A stretch of 64,000 nucleotides of DNA from assembly GCF_029338275.1 (NCBI RefSeq), contig NZ_CP119789.1, positions 2,480,001-2,544,000 on the forward strand, read 5' to 3'. The position numbers were made by a program, and so were the translations under genes. The notes under the pieces are model-generated. The model was given only the letters and a program-made list of their open reading frames with translations. It made no database searches and was not told the DNA's origin. Shown in pieces: positions 8,667-16,990 of the stretch; the stretch's first letter is position 1, and every line of letters starts with the position of its first letter. Source of the DNA: Haloarcula ordinaria (GTDB lineage Archaea; Halobacteriota; Halobacteria; Halobacteriales; Haloarculaceae).

Positions 8667-9503
8667 TCAGTCTAGCGCGTCCGCAGCGGCGGCCAGCAGT
8701 TCGTCGTGAGCCTCGCCGTTCGAGGCGACGAGTCCCTCGCTGTCGAATTCCCACGGCTCGCCGTCCAGGCCGGTCACCGTGCCACCGGCCTCTCGGACCA
8801 TGTGCACGCCCGCGACGGTATCCCAGAGGTACATCGGGGTCGTGCAGATAGCCCCGTCGAGGCCGCCGTCGGCGACGAACGCGAGCGTCGCCTGGAAACT
8901 GCCGATACGACGCATGTCGCCGAACCGTTCGACGACGGCGGTACAGAGGTCGCCGAACTCGGTCCGGTCGTCCCGGTCCCACCACCCGACCGGTGCGACG
9001 GCGAACGTCTCCGGGTCCGCTCGGTCGCTGACCGAGACGGTCCGACCGTCACGGGTGACGCTCTCCGGCCCCGCGGCGTACAGGTCGCCGGTGGCCGGGA
9101 GGTACGTAGCCGACCCGACCGCCGCGCCGTCGACGGTCGCCGCGACGCTCGTCGTCCACGTGTGTAACCCGCGGACGAAGTTGGCCGTCCCGTCGATTGG
9201 GTCGACGACCCACGCGGCGCCACTGTCGGGAACGGCGTCGAGCGCCAGCGGGTCGTCCGCATCGGACTCAGGGCCGACGAACTGCGTCAGTTCCTCCTCG
9301 CATACGAAGCCGTCGTCGGGGAACTCCTCGCGGATGGTCGCGACGACCTGCTGCTGGGCGTCCCGGTCCGTCTCGGTCACGTAGTCGTTCTTGTTCGCCT
9401 TCGTCTCGACGACCAGGTCGCCGCGGAACGCCTCGCGGGCGACAACGCCCCCGGACCGGGCGGCGCGTTCGGCGACCGCCGCTCGGTGGTGTTCATCAGC
9501 CAT
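8667..9503 (-). CDS. Inositol monophosphatase / archaeal fructose-1,6-bisphosphatase family phosphatase
   Basis: The 278-residue protein has the metal-binding signatures of the Li+-sensitive phosphatase superfamily: EEFPDDGFVCEEE (about 56-68), WVVDPIDGTANFVRG (about 97-111) and YLWDTVAGVHMVREAGG (about 223-239). In archaea these enzymes hydrolyse inositol-1-phosphate, fructose-1,6-bisphosphate or similar sugar phosphates; the sequence does not settle which. It is cytoplasmic, with no signal peptide. The start at 9503 (MADEHHRAAVAERA) gives normal family length. Confidence 0.9.
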   Translation of the reverse strand: MADEHHRAAVAERAARSGGVVAREAFRGDLVVETKANKNDYVTETDRDAQQQVVATIREEFPDDGFVCEEELTQFVGPESDADDPLALDAVPDSGAAWVVDPIDGTANFVRGLHTWTTSVAATVDGAAVGSATYLPATGDLYAAGPESVTRDGRTVSVSDRADPETFAVAPVGWWDRDDRTEFGDLCTAVVERFGDMRRIGSFQATLAFVADGGLDGAICTTPMYLWDTVAGVHMVREAGGTVTGLDGEPWEFDSEGLVASNGEAHDELLAAAADALD

Positions 9504-9790
9504 GTCCCCGTGTTCACAACCGACCCACTAACATCGCTCGGTCTGCTGACGGCTGTACTGGACACTCGGTGCGGCCGTGGTTCGCCTCGGGACGACGTCG
9601 TCCTGAGACGGCTGATGAACTCCACCCCAATGAAGCGCCGGGGTACTCGTCCGCGTCCGCTGCCGCTTCGGGTATCTCTGAAGCGGTCGGGCCACGGGAC
9701 CACCGCCCCATAGTGACTACTGTACGTCATTCCGGTATCGACCGCACCACGGTGTGCGGTCGAACCGGGAAACAGGTACAGCAATCACTA

Positions 9791-11131
9791 TCAGTCGGTT
9801 GCCTCGATCTCGGGGGTCTGCGACACGTCCGCCCCGCCCTCGACGACCACCCGGCCCGGGAGCGACGGGTCCGGCTGACGTCCAAGTGTCAACAGCCGCT
9901 CGGTGAGTGTAAGCTCCTCCGGACTCGGGTTCGGCTTCTCGATGGGTTCGTACTCGACGGCGACCCCGTCGGCGTCGGCCGCGATACGGACCGCTGCGAG
10001 TTGATACGAGGGATAGAACACCGGCGGGAGAATACCCATAATGCCGTCGCGGCGGTGCAGGCGCTTCAGCCACGTCCCGGTGTTGACCAGCACCCCATCG
10101 TCGACTGCCTGCACGCGCGGCCGGTGGGTGTGGCCGTAACAGAAGACCGCGGTCTCGGGAGTCTCGGCGAACACCTCACGGGCAGCCGTCTCGTAGGGGG
10201 TCTCGTCGTCGACAGTGAGCGCCGTCTCGAAGACGCCGAAGCGCTGGATGGTCTGGCGGACGTCGCGGCGGATGAGGTACAGCGGGATGCCGACCAGCAA
10301 CACCAGCCCCGCCAGCGACACGTTGAGCACGAGCAGCGACCAGAGCACTGCCCCGGCTGGGCCGAACTGTGAGAGGAAGGTCGCGGTCAATTCGACCGGC
10401 ACCGACCAGACGCCGGCGAGGTCGAGTCCCGCCAGCACGGCCAGCAGCGCGCTGACGTTGAACAAGAGCAAGAACGGGACCAGCGCGTAGCGCAGGACCG
10501 GATGCATCTCGAGGTAGAAGTACTTCGAGAGGAGCCAGACCGGCATCCGCTCGGTCGGCGTCACCGCCTGGACATCCCGGAGCCAGTTGTAGCGTCCGCG
10601 GTCCGACAGCCTGCCGGCTCGGCTCGTCACCAGGGTGTTGTAGTAGTAGCCAAGCGGCGTCGCGTGTGGGTTCCCCCAGTCCTCGATCCGGTTGTTCGGG
10701 TCGCGCTGGTGGCCGTGTTCGAAGTGGATGGTCCGGCCGTCTATCGGTCGGGTCATCGACTGCTCCTGGACGACGTCGACGTTGTAGTCGTCGAAGCGCT
10801 CGACGTACTCGTCGTAGACGGCGAGTTCGTGGTCGTGATTGCCCGGTAAGAGCGTAATCGGGGTGTTTTCACCTGTCGCGTGGAACTGCTCGAACAGTTC
10901 GGGGTAGGTCTCGACGAGCGCGTCGAACTTGGCGGGGCCCTCGATCTCCGTGAACTCCCACAGACCGAAGGCGTCGCCGTTGATTATCAGTTCCGCGTTC
11001 TCGTCGGTGGTCTCCAGCCGCGTGAGGAACTCGAGCAGTTCGTCGAGGAACGCGGCGTGCTCCAGCTGTTCGTCGCCGCCGATGTGCAGGTCACTGATGA
11101 CGTAGTACACCGGCTCGGTAGCGTCGGTCAC
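9791..11131 (-). CDS. Membrane-inserted calcineurin-like metallophosphoesterase
   Basis: The 446-residue protein carries a full metallophosphoesterase motif set: DLH (14-16), NGD (51-53), GNHDHE (97-102), EHGH (138-141) and GHTHRP (333-338). Two hydrophobic helices, about 215-238 and 261-287, fall between EHGH and GHTHRP, so membrane segments split the metal site in sequence. The first half resembles UDP-diacylglucosamine pyrophosphatase (LpxH-like) proteins, but archaea lack lipid A, so the substrate is unknown. It starts with GTG at 11131; a TATA-like box at 11153-11160 implies a leaderless message. Confidence 0.85.
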   Translation of the reverse strand: MTDATEPVYYVISDLHIGGDEQLEHAAFLDELLEFLTRLETTDENAELIINGDAFGLWEFTEIEGPAKFDALVETYPELFEQFHATGENTPITLLPGNHDHELAVYDEYVERFDDYNVDVVQEQSMTRPIDGRTIHFEHGHQRDPNNRIEDWGNPHATPLGYYYNTLVTSRAGRLSDRGRYNWLRDVQAVTPTERMPVWLLSKYFYLEMHPVLRYALVPFLLLFNVSALLAVLAGLDLAGVWSVPVELTATFLSQFGPAGAVLWSLLVLNVSLAGLVLLVGIPLYLIRRDVRQTIQRFGVFETALTVDDETPYETAAREVFAETPETAVFCYGHTHRPRVQAVDDGVLVNTGTWLKRLHRRDGIMGILPPVFYPSYQLAAVRIAADADGVAVEYEPIEKPNPSPEELTLTERLLTLGRQPDPSLPGRVVVEGGADVSQTPEIEATD

Positions 11132-11152
11132 TGGCTACGGCTTTGGACTGGG

Positions 11153-11160
11153 ATTATATG
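11153..11160 (-). promoter_or_regulatory. TATA box of the metallophosphoesterase gene
   Basis: On the minus strand the sequence reads CCATATAATCCC, centred about 26 bases before the GTG start at 11131. That is the spacing expected for a leaderless haloarchaeal transcript, and it supports the GTG start. Confidence 0.5.
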
Positions 11161-11197
11161 GGGTTTTCCTCGTCGTTCGAGCAGTCGCTCACGACGA

Positions 11198-11255
11198 CCC
11201 TACGGGAGCGGGTTTTGCGTGCGCCGCCGGTCGAGTGACTACCTGGGTTGGTGCG
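11198..11255 (-). pseudogene. Degenerate tRNA-Leu fragment (variable arm to D arm)
   Basis: Positions 11198-11229 match the variable-arm/anticodon-arm part of the intact tRNA-Leu (11476-11507) at 28 of 32 bases, and weaker similarity continues into the D arm (CCTGGGTTGG against CCTGGCTTGG). The matching acceptor and T arm are not next to it. It cannot fold into a full tRNA, so it is a relic of a tRNA-Leu gene or of integration at that gene. Confidence 0.7.
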
Positions 11256-11261
11256 CAGGAA

Positions 11262-11446
11262 TTTGCGAGGGAAGACCGCTCCGTGCGAGTCTTCCAGCAC
11301 TGTTTGCGAGGGACCGCGGTAGGTCCAACAGTGCGAGGGAAGGGATTTGAACCACGGAAAGACGGTCGCGACGGAGTCGCGCTGCGACTTTCCTGCTTCA
11401 AACCCTCCGTTTGCATCTTACTCGGCGCGTCGTGCGCCTCGTGCGA
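11262..11446 (-). repeat. tRNA-Leu(CAA) 3'-end copies and hairpins
   Basis: The eight-base tRNA 3'-end sequence GCGAGGGA recurs at 11265, 11306 and 11333, ahead of the true gene copy at 11448. The 11332-11353 copy repeats 22 bases of acceptor plus T arm exactly. An inverted partial T arm (near 11395-11407) pairs with that copy, and shorter hairpins occur (GAAGAC/GTCTTC at 11271-11294; CACTGTT/AACAGTG at 11299-11334). This looks like successive attachment-site scars downstream of the tRNA. No integrase gene is adjacent. Confidence 0.75.
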
Positions 11447-11530
11447 TGCGAGGGAAGGGATTTGAACCCTTGGACCCCTACGGGAGCGGATCTTGAGTCC
11501 GCCGCCGTTTCCTGGCTTGGCTACCCTCGC
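11447..11530 (-). tRNA. tRNA-Leu (anticodon CAA)
   Basis: The 84-base class II tRNA folds with acceptor GCGAGGG/CCCTCGC, anticodon stem GCGGA/TCCGC around loop CTCAAGA (anticodon CAA), a long variable arm (TCCCGTAGGGGTCC) and T arm AAGGG-TTCAAAT-CCCTT, with discriminator A. There is no intron and CCA is not encoded. It reads UUG leucine codons. Its 3' side carries an array of partial copies of itself. Confidence 0.96.
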
Positions 11531-11663
11531 ACGCGTCTCTCGACCAACCACCGTCCAGGGTCGGGCACCGCGATTGGTCCGGTAGAGAGTCACGCCGACT
11601 CGTATAAAGGTGCCACGGAAACGCGTCGCCGAACGTCGTCGCGATGCCAGCACTCGTACCAGT

Positions 11664-12179
11664 TTACTCCAGATAGGGCGTCTCGATGTCGATCTCGACG
11701 GGGAGGAACGCGTTCAGCCGGGTGGTGACGCCGTCGAACAGGGTGATGAGCGGCGAGAGTCCCATCTCGACGTACCGGACCGGGGCGGCGACGGTCAGCG
11801 CCCAGTCTTTCGCGTTTGCGAGTCCATACGCCTTGGGCACGATCTCGCCGAACAGCAGGATGAGGACGCTCGTGAGGACGGTGGTCGCGACGACCGCTGG
11901 ACCGGGGGGCAGCGACTGCGCCACGAGGACCGTCACGATGCTCGCGATGGCGATGTTGACGATGTTGTTGCCGACGAGGAGCGTCACGAGAAGGCGGTGT
12001 GGGTCGTCGAGCAGTTCCTCGAGCACCTTCGCACGGTCATCGCCCGTCGTCGCTTGCGCGTCGATCCACTCACTGGGCAGGGAGAACACCGCGATCTCCG
12101 AACTCGAGAAGAACGCGCTCAACGCGAGCAACGACACGACGGCGACGGCCCCACCGGCCAGAACGAGTACACTGGTCAT
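11664..12179 (-). CDS. Stand-alone CNNM (DUF21) transmembrane protein
   Basis: The 171-residue protein has four hydrophobic segments and the CNNM/DUF21 signatures FFSSSEIAVFSL (about 23-34), LLVGNNIVNIAIASI (about 68-82) and FGEIVPKAYGLANA (about 108-121). CNNM/CorC proteins move or regulate Mg2+ across the membrane and usually continue into a CBS pair and a CorC domain. Here the frame ends soon after the membrane domain (DIETPYLE), so the cytoplasmic regulatory half is missing. No CBS-domain gene is adjacent. Such single-domain forms may be normal in haloarchaea. Confidence 0.85.
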   Translation of the reverse strand: MTSVLVLAGGAVAVVSLLALSAFFSSSEIAVFSLPSEWIDAQATTGDDRAKVLEELLDDPHRLLVTLLVGNNIVNIAIASIVTVLVAQSLPPGPAVVATTVLTSVLILLFGEIVPKAYGLANAKDWALTVAAPVRYVEMGLSPLITLFDGVTTRLNAFLPVEIDIETPYLE

Positions 12180-12271
12180 GGCCTGGCATCGGAGAGCCGA
12201 GTCAATAAGCCGTCGCTCTCCTCGGGCCCGCCCACCGGAGGATTCACCCGGCCCGCGAGCGAAGGGTGGCT

Positions 12272-12751
12272 ATGGACGACCACACGCGGGATCCCTCCGT
12301 CGCGCCCCCCAGTGGGAACCCGGCCGGCTGGCGCGCCGACGGCCAGTGGGAGCACGCCACCCTCCGGCAGGCGGTGGTCCACGGCGTGCGACTCTACAAC
12401 TCCGGTGAGTTCCACGAGTCACACGACTGCTTCGAGGACGAGTGGTACAACTACGGCCGCGGGAGCACCGAGAGCAAGTTCCTCCACGGGATGGTCCAGG
12501 TGGCCGCGGGCGCGTACAAGCACTTCGACTTCGAGGACGACGACGGGATGCGCTCGCTCTTTCGAACCTCGCTGCAGTACTTCCGCGGCGTCCCGAACGA
12601 CTACTACGGTGTCGACCTGCTCGACGTGCGGACGACGGTGACCAACGCGCTGTCGGACCCCTCGGTGCTGGAGGGATGGCAGATACGGTTCGACGACGGC
12701 TACCCCACTGCCAGGGACGTCGACTTCGAGTACGCCGAGCGCCTGGACTGA
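12272..12751 (+). CDS. DUF309 family protein
   Basis: The 159-residue protein has the DUF309 helical signature [20 protein letters not shown] followed by a lysine and [15 protein letters not shown]. The conserved acidic/His residues in the first helix and the second helix match the family, which has no firmly known role. The ATG at 12272 is preferred to an in-frame GTG at 12266. It lies 49 bases upstream of the aspartoacylase-like gene on the same strand. Confidence 0.85.
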   Translation: MDDHTRDPSVAPPSGNPAGWRADGQWEHATLRQAVVHGVRLYNSGEFHESHDCFEDEWYNYGRGSTESKFLHGMVQVAAGAYKHFDFEDDDGMRSLFRTSLQYFRGVPNDYYGVDLLDVRTTVTNALSDPSVLEGWQIRFDDGYPTARDVDFEYAERLD

Positions 12752-12800
12752 CACGCCGAATCCACACGACTCTAAAGGCTGGCTTCCCAACGGACGGTAG

Positions 12801-13589
12801 ATGCGAGTCGAGCAGCTGGGTGATGGCGAGCCGGATATCGCGATAGTCGGGAGTATCCACGGCGACGAACCGTGTGGTCGCGACGGCATCGAGGCCGTGC
12901 TCGCCGACCCCCCGACAGTGAATCGGCCGGTGAAGTTCATCGTGGTCAACGAGGAGGCGCTGGCGGCGAACCGCCGCTACGTCGACGTCGACGTGAACCG
13001 AATCTTCCCGGGTGACCCGGACAGCGACGTCCGCGAAGTGCGCCTCGCCGCCGAACTCGCGGCGGAGATACGTGACTGCACGGTGCTCTCCTTGCACTCC
13101 ACGCAGTCGTACGACGACATGTTCGCGCTCGTCGACGAGGTGACGCCGCTGGCACGGGAGGTCATCCCGAAGCTGTCCGTCGACGCCATCGTCCGGACGA
13201 AGGGGAACAACGAGGGACGACTCTTCTCGGTGGCGCCGGAGGCAATCGAGGTCGAGTGTGGCTACCAGGGGTCGGAGGAAGCCGCGGCGAACGCCGAACA
13301 GGTAATCCGCGAGTTCCTCGACGCATTGGGCGTGACAGACACGGTCGCGACGATTCGGAACGCGTCGCTGCCCGTCTTCCAGCTGGGCGACCCGATCCCG
13401 AAGTCGACCGCCGACCGCTACGAGGTGTTCGTCCGGAACTTCGAACGCGTCGACGCCGGCGAGGAGTTCGCCGCTGTCGACGGCGAGCCGGTCGTCGCCG
13501 AAGAGCCGTTCCATCCGGTCTTGCTCTCGCCGGAGGGCTACGAGGACGTGTTCGGCTATCGGGGTGCGAAGGTCGGCGTCCTGGACTGA
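12801..13589 (+). CDS. Succinylglutamate desuccinylase/aspartoacylase family (M14-like) hydrolase
   Basis: The 262-residue protein has the zinc-carboxypeptidase-like motifs of the AstE/AspA family: GSIHGDEPCGRDGI (metal His and Glu near residues 20-23), VDVDVNRIFPG (about 54-64) and LSLHSTQSYDD with the third metal His near 99. A glutamate in EVECGYQGSEEA is a plausible catalytic base. Members remove acyl groups from amino acids; the true substrate is not visible. It converges on the UPF0179 gene. Confidence 0.85.
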   Translation: MRVEQLGDGEPDIAIVGSIHGDEPCGRDGIEAVLADPPTVNRPVKFIVVNEEALAANRRYVDVDVNRIFPGDPDSDVREVRLAAELAAEIRDCTVLSLHSTQSYDDMFALVDEVTPLAREVIPKLSVDAIVRTKGNNEGRLFSVAPEAIEVECGYQGSEEAAANAEQVIREFLDALGVTDTVATIRNASLPVFQLGDPIPKSTADRYEVFVRNFERVDAGEEFAAVDGEPVVAEEPFHPVLLSPEGYEDVFGYRGAKVGVLD

Positions 13590-13590
13590 G

Positions 13591-14040
13591 TCACTCCTCC
13601 GGCGCCTCGAACTCCACCATCGTCAGGTCGCGGTCCAGCATGCAGTAGTCGTGTGGCGGGTCACCGACGATGGTCTCGATGCGGTACTCCGAGTCGAACT
13701 CGGCACCGGCCGGTTCACAGTAGGGGTGACTCGGGCACTCGGTGTGGGGACAGGGGCCGGCGAGCGATGCCTTGCTGCCGGCGAACGCGCCCTTCGTCGG
13801 GACGTTGGCGCGTATCGGCGCGGCCTCGACCTCGACGGCCCGGACGCCGCCCTCGTGGACCGCGCAGTCGAGCGTCTGGCCGTTCTCGCGGACGTCGGAG
13901 ATGCGGTACCGGCGACCGGGCGTGAGGTTGAGACACTGCGTGCGGTACGGACAGCCAGCACAACCGCTGGCCTCTCCGTGGTAGACGAACTCCTCGCCCA
14001 CCTCTGCGAGGCGGGTGCCGACGAGCGTGACAGTTGACAT
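13591..14040 (-). CDS. UPF0179 family cysteine-rich protein
   Basis: The 149-residue archaeal protein has clustered cysteines: CAGCPYRTQC near residues 26-35, CAVHE in the middle, CPHTECPSHPYC around 96-107, and one in DYCMLDRD near the C-terminus. This suggests a metal or Fe-S site. It matches the archaeal UPF0179 family, whose function is unknown. The ATG at 14040 (MSTVTLVGTRLAEVG) is supported by where similarity begins; the frame extends further upstream without a good start. It ends one base after the convergent hydrolase gene. Confidence 0.88.
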   Translation of the reverse strand: MSTVTLVGTRLAEVGEEFVYHGEASGCAGCPYRTQCLNLTPGRRYRISDVRENGQTLDCAVHEGGVRAVEVEAAPIRANVPTKGAFAGSKASLAGPCPHTECPSHPYCEPAGAEFDSEYRIETIVGDPPHDYCMLDRDLTMVEFEAPEE

Positions 14041-14072
14041 AGCCGTGTCTACTCCGCGGCGGCAGTTAAGGG

Positions 14073-14477
14073 TCAGGACCGGCCGGTGCGCTCGTCGAGT
14101 TCGTCGAGGTACTCCGGACGGGGCACCTGATAGAGCGCCCGGTAGTCGAACTCGCCGGTCGCGAACCGGTTCGCGAGGTCCACGGCCCCCGCGACGGCGC
14201 TGTCCCGGTCGTCGTACCGGTCGGCGCTCGCGTCGACGTCGGGTTCCAGGTAGAGCGTCACGAACCAGTCGTCGCCAGTGCGGTCCGCACCGGGCCGGCG
14301 GGTCCGCCGGCCCCGGGTGAGGTAGATGGTCGGCAGACACGGCGCTGGGAACGCGTGGCTGTCGAAGACGTCCGGACGGTACGCGAGCACGAGCTTCTCG
14401 GCGCTCTCGGTCCACACCGTCCAGTCGTCGGCCAGCGAGTCCAGTCCCATATCGGACCCCTCTGGTCCGGGAAACAT
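14073..14477 (-). CDS. DUF5820-like haloarchaeal protein
   Basis: The product is 134 residues from the ATG at 14477. It contains WTVWTESAEKLVLAYRPDVF, APCLPTIYLTRGRRTRRPG and a C-terminal acidic helix, which I recall as the haloarchaeal DUF5820 pattern of unknown function. A strong TATA box at 14507-14514 predicts a transcription start only a few bases before 14477. Starts further upstream (14546) would lie before the promoter; ATG 14450 is the other possibility. It is soluble, with no known catalytic motif. Confidence 0.65.
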   Translation of the reverse strand: MFPGPEGSDMGLDSLADDWTVWTESAEKLVLAYRPDVFDSHAFPAPCLPTIYLTRGRRTRRPGADRTGDDWFVTLYLEPDVDASADRYDDRDSAVAGAVDLANRFATGEFDYRALYQVPRPEYLDELDERTGRS

Positions 14478-14506
14478 GAAGGCCGCGGTCGCATCCGGAA
14501 GACGGG

Positions 14507-14514
14507 TATATAAG
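14507..14514 (-). promoter_or_regulatory. TATA box of the DUF5820-like gene
   Basis: The minus strand reads CTTATATACCC, about 30 bases before ATG 14477. This rules against the longer reading frame that begins further upstream. Confidence 0.55.
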
Positions 14515-14917
14515 TAACGCCGTGATGTCTTGGGAGGTGTTGGCATACCATCGCCGCGCTGTCGGTGTATTTCAACTGCATATCTGTCTGTAAAAAGACG
14601 GAACTTAAGGGGGATGGGGAAAAGGCTCATATGCCTGAAGCCCTCAAACAATAAATAGTATCGGAAGCAGTCCCGCACTGTCCCCGCTACCGTCCCGGGC
14701 AACCGTCCTACCCCGCTCGGGAGTCAGACATGGCAAGGATTCGTACTACTGCCGACCCACTGCCCCGGGTCGGTCGTCGGCCGCTGGCAAGCACGCGCAG
14801 AGCGGTCGATAGACGCCGGGCCAGGACTGCAACCGACACACCTCGCGGGCCCCGCCCGCCTCGTTCCGTGGTCGAACACCACAGCGTGCTGTTTCGAGAC
14901 CAACCTACGACGATAGC
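14515..14917. other. Intergenic region upstream of the prkA operon
   Basis: About 400 bases without a convincing gene. It contains an AT-rich patch (CAAACAATAAATAGTATCGG near 14645-14664) that could be the operon promoter. If so, the prkA message has a leader of roughly 240 bases, unusually long for a haloarchaeon. A 63-codon arginine-rich frame (14730-14921) overlaps the prkA start but has poor third-position bias. Confidence 0.4.
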
Positions 14918-16990
14918 ATGAGCAAGAACAAAGAGACACTCGAAGCGCTGAGCAGGGAGTACCGTGATTCGATACCGGCGGACCTCCGGACGACACACAC
15001 GTTCGACTGGTATCTCGACCAGCTCTACGAGGAGCCGCGGATCGGCCGGAACGCCCACCAGCGCGTCGCGGACATGTTCGACTTCTACGGGACGTCGTAC
15101 GACGAGGACGCCGGTGTCGTCGAGTACGAACTCGCGAGCGAGGACCCGCTCAACGACGGCGAGAACACGTTCTACGGCCGCGTCATCCACGAGGCCATCC
15201 ACGAGTTCGTCAACAAGGTCAAGTCCGGCGCCCGCGGCCTCGGGCCCGAGAAACGTATCAAGCTCCTGCTGGGCCCGGTCGGGTCGGGCAAGTCCGACTT
15301 CGACCGCCAGCTGCGCCGGTACTTCGAGGACTACACACGCCGCGACGAGGGACGGATGTACACCTTCCGGTGGACGAACCTCGGCGACGTCATCCACGAC
15401 CAGGACCCGGCCGACGACGTGGTCCGGTCACCCATGAACCAGGACCCCATCGTCCTCCTCCCACAGGAACAACGCGACCGCGTCATCGACGATATCAACG
15501 AGGAACTCGACGCTCCCTACACCATCCGCAACGAGCAGGCGCTCGACCCCGCCTCCGAGTTCTACATGGACAACCTGCTGGCTCACTACGACGACGACCT
15601 GCAGGCCGTCCTCGAGAACCACGTCGAGATCATCCGGTTCGTCGCCGACGAGAACCAGCGCCAGGGTATCGAGACGTTCGAACCGAAGGACAAGAAGAAC
15701 CAGGACGAGACGGAGCTGACCGGCGACGTCAACTACTCGAAGATCGCCATCTACGGCGAGTCGGACCCCCGGGCCTTCGACTACTCCGGGGCGTTCTGTA
15801 ACGCCAACCGCGGCCTGTTCTCCGGCGAGGAGCTGCTGAAGCTCCAGCGGGAGTTCCTCTACGACTTCCTGCACGCCAGCCAGGAACAGACCATCAAGCC
15901 GAAGAACAACCCCCGCATCGACATCGACCAGGTCATCGTCGGCCGGACGAACATGCCCGAGTACCGGGACAAGAAGGGCGACGAGAAGATGGAGGCGTTC
16001 AACGACCGCACGAAGCGCATCGACTTCCCCTACGTCCTCCAGTACGAGGAGGAGGCCCGCATCTACCGGAAGATGCTCCGCAACGCCGACCTTCCGGACA
16101 TCAAAGTCGAGCCACACACCCTCGAGATGGCCGGCCTGTTCGGCGTGCTGACCCGCATCGAGGAACCGGACACGAAGTCGATCGACCTCGTGCAGAAGGC
16201 CAAGGCCTACAACGGCGAGATCGACGAGGCCGACGACGTCGACGTGAAGAAGCTCCGCGAGGAGGCCGACCAGCGGGCGGACATCGGCGAGGGGATGGAC
16301 GGCGTCTCTCCGCGGTTCATCGGCGACGAGATCGCCGAAGCCATCATGGACTCGATGCACCGCGACCGGCAGTTCCTCTCGCCGCTGACGACGTTCAACC
16401 ACCTCGAGGGCAACCTGGAGAACCACGGCTCCATCGACGAGGAGATGTTCGACGAGTACTACCGCTACCTCGAACTCGTCCGCGAGGAGTACAAGGAGCG
16501 GGCCATCGAGGACGTCCGCCACGCGCTGGCCTACGACATGGACGAGATCCAGCGCCAGGGCGAGAAGTACATGGACCACGTGATGGCCTACATCGACGAC
16601 GCCACCGTCGAGGACGAGCTCACGGGCAGGGAGCAGGAACCCGACGAGCAGTTCCTCCGGTCGGTCGAGGAGAAGCTCAACCTCCCCGAGGACCGCAAGG
16701 ACGACTTCCGACAGGAGGTCTCGAACTGGGTCTCCCGGCGCGCCCGCGAGGGCGACACGTTCAACCCGCAGGACAACGACCGCCTGCGCCGTGCGCTCGA
16801 ACGCAAGCTCTGGGAGGACAAGAAGCACAACATCAACTTCTCGGCGCTGGTGTCGAGCTCGGAGATGGACGACGACGAGCGCAACAAGTGGATCGACGCG
16901 CTCATCGAGCAGGGCTACGGCGAAGAGGGCGCAAAGGAGGTGTTAGAGTTCGCCGGTGCCGAGGTCGCAAAGAGTGAGATGGAAGAGTAA
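14918..16990 (+). CDS. prkA: PrkA family serine protein kinase (first copy)
   Basis: The 690-residue protein has an AAA+ N-terminal PrkA domain with Walker A GPVGSGKS (119-126) and the PrkA-specific segments YDEDAGVVEYELASEDPLND and RTNMPEYRDKKGDEKMEAF. The C-terminal half carries the kinase-like region. Bacterial PrkA works with YeaH and SpoVR in stress and starvation responses. Here it is the first gene of a four-gene operon in the same order. Its stop overlaps the next start at 16990. It is cytoplasmic. The length is close to the usual 640-690 residues. Confidence 0.94.
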   Translation: MSKNKETLEALSREYRDSIPADLRTTHTFDWYLDQLYEEPRIGRNAHQRVADMFDFYGTSYDEDAGVVEYELASEDPLNDGENTFYGRVIHEAIHEFVNKVKSGARGLGPEKRIKLLLGPVGSGKSDFDRQLRRYFEDYTRRDEGRMYTFRWTNLGDVIHDQDPADDVVRSPMNQDPIVLLPQEQRDRVIDDINEELDAPYTIRNEQALDPASEFYMDNLLAHYDDDLQAVLENHVEIIRFVADENQRQGIETFEPKDKKNQDETELTGDVNYSKIAIYGESDPRAFDYSGAFCNANRGLFSGEELLKLQREFLYDFLHASQEQTIKPKNNPRIDIDQVIVGRTNMPEYRDKKGDEKMEAFNDRTKRIDFPYVLQYEEEARIYRKMLRNADLPDIKVEPHTLEMAGLFGVLTRIEEPDTKSIDLVQKAKAYNGEIDEADDVDVKKLREEADQRADIGEGMDGVSPRFIGDEIAEAIMDSMHRDRQFLSPLTTFNHLEGNLENHGSIDEEMFDEYYRYLELVREEYKERAIEDVRHALAYDMDEIQRQGEKYMDHVMAYIDDATVEDELTGREQEPDEQFLRSVEEKLNLPEDRKDDFRQEVSNWVSRRAREGDTFNPQDNDRLRRALERKLWEDKKHNINFSALVSSSEMDDDERNKWIDALIEQGYGEEGAKEVLEFAGAEVAKSEMEE

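Noticed and set aside
11262..11446. CRISPR array possibility for the repeated GCGAGGGA blocks
   Set aside because: Spacing is irregular (41, 27 and 115 bases), the repeats are tRNA ends, and no cas genes are present.
14730..14921. 63-codon frame overlapping the prkA start by ATGA
   Set aside because: It is arginine-rich, has weak third-position bias and no recognisable motif. The overlap is attractive but not enough to call a gene.
15428..16828. 466-codon frame opposite the first prkA
   Set aside because: It is a Val/Leu/Glu/His-rich mirror of prkA codons, a common artefact in GC-rich genomes.
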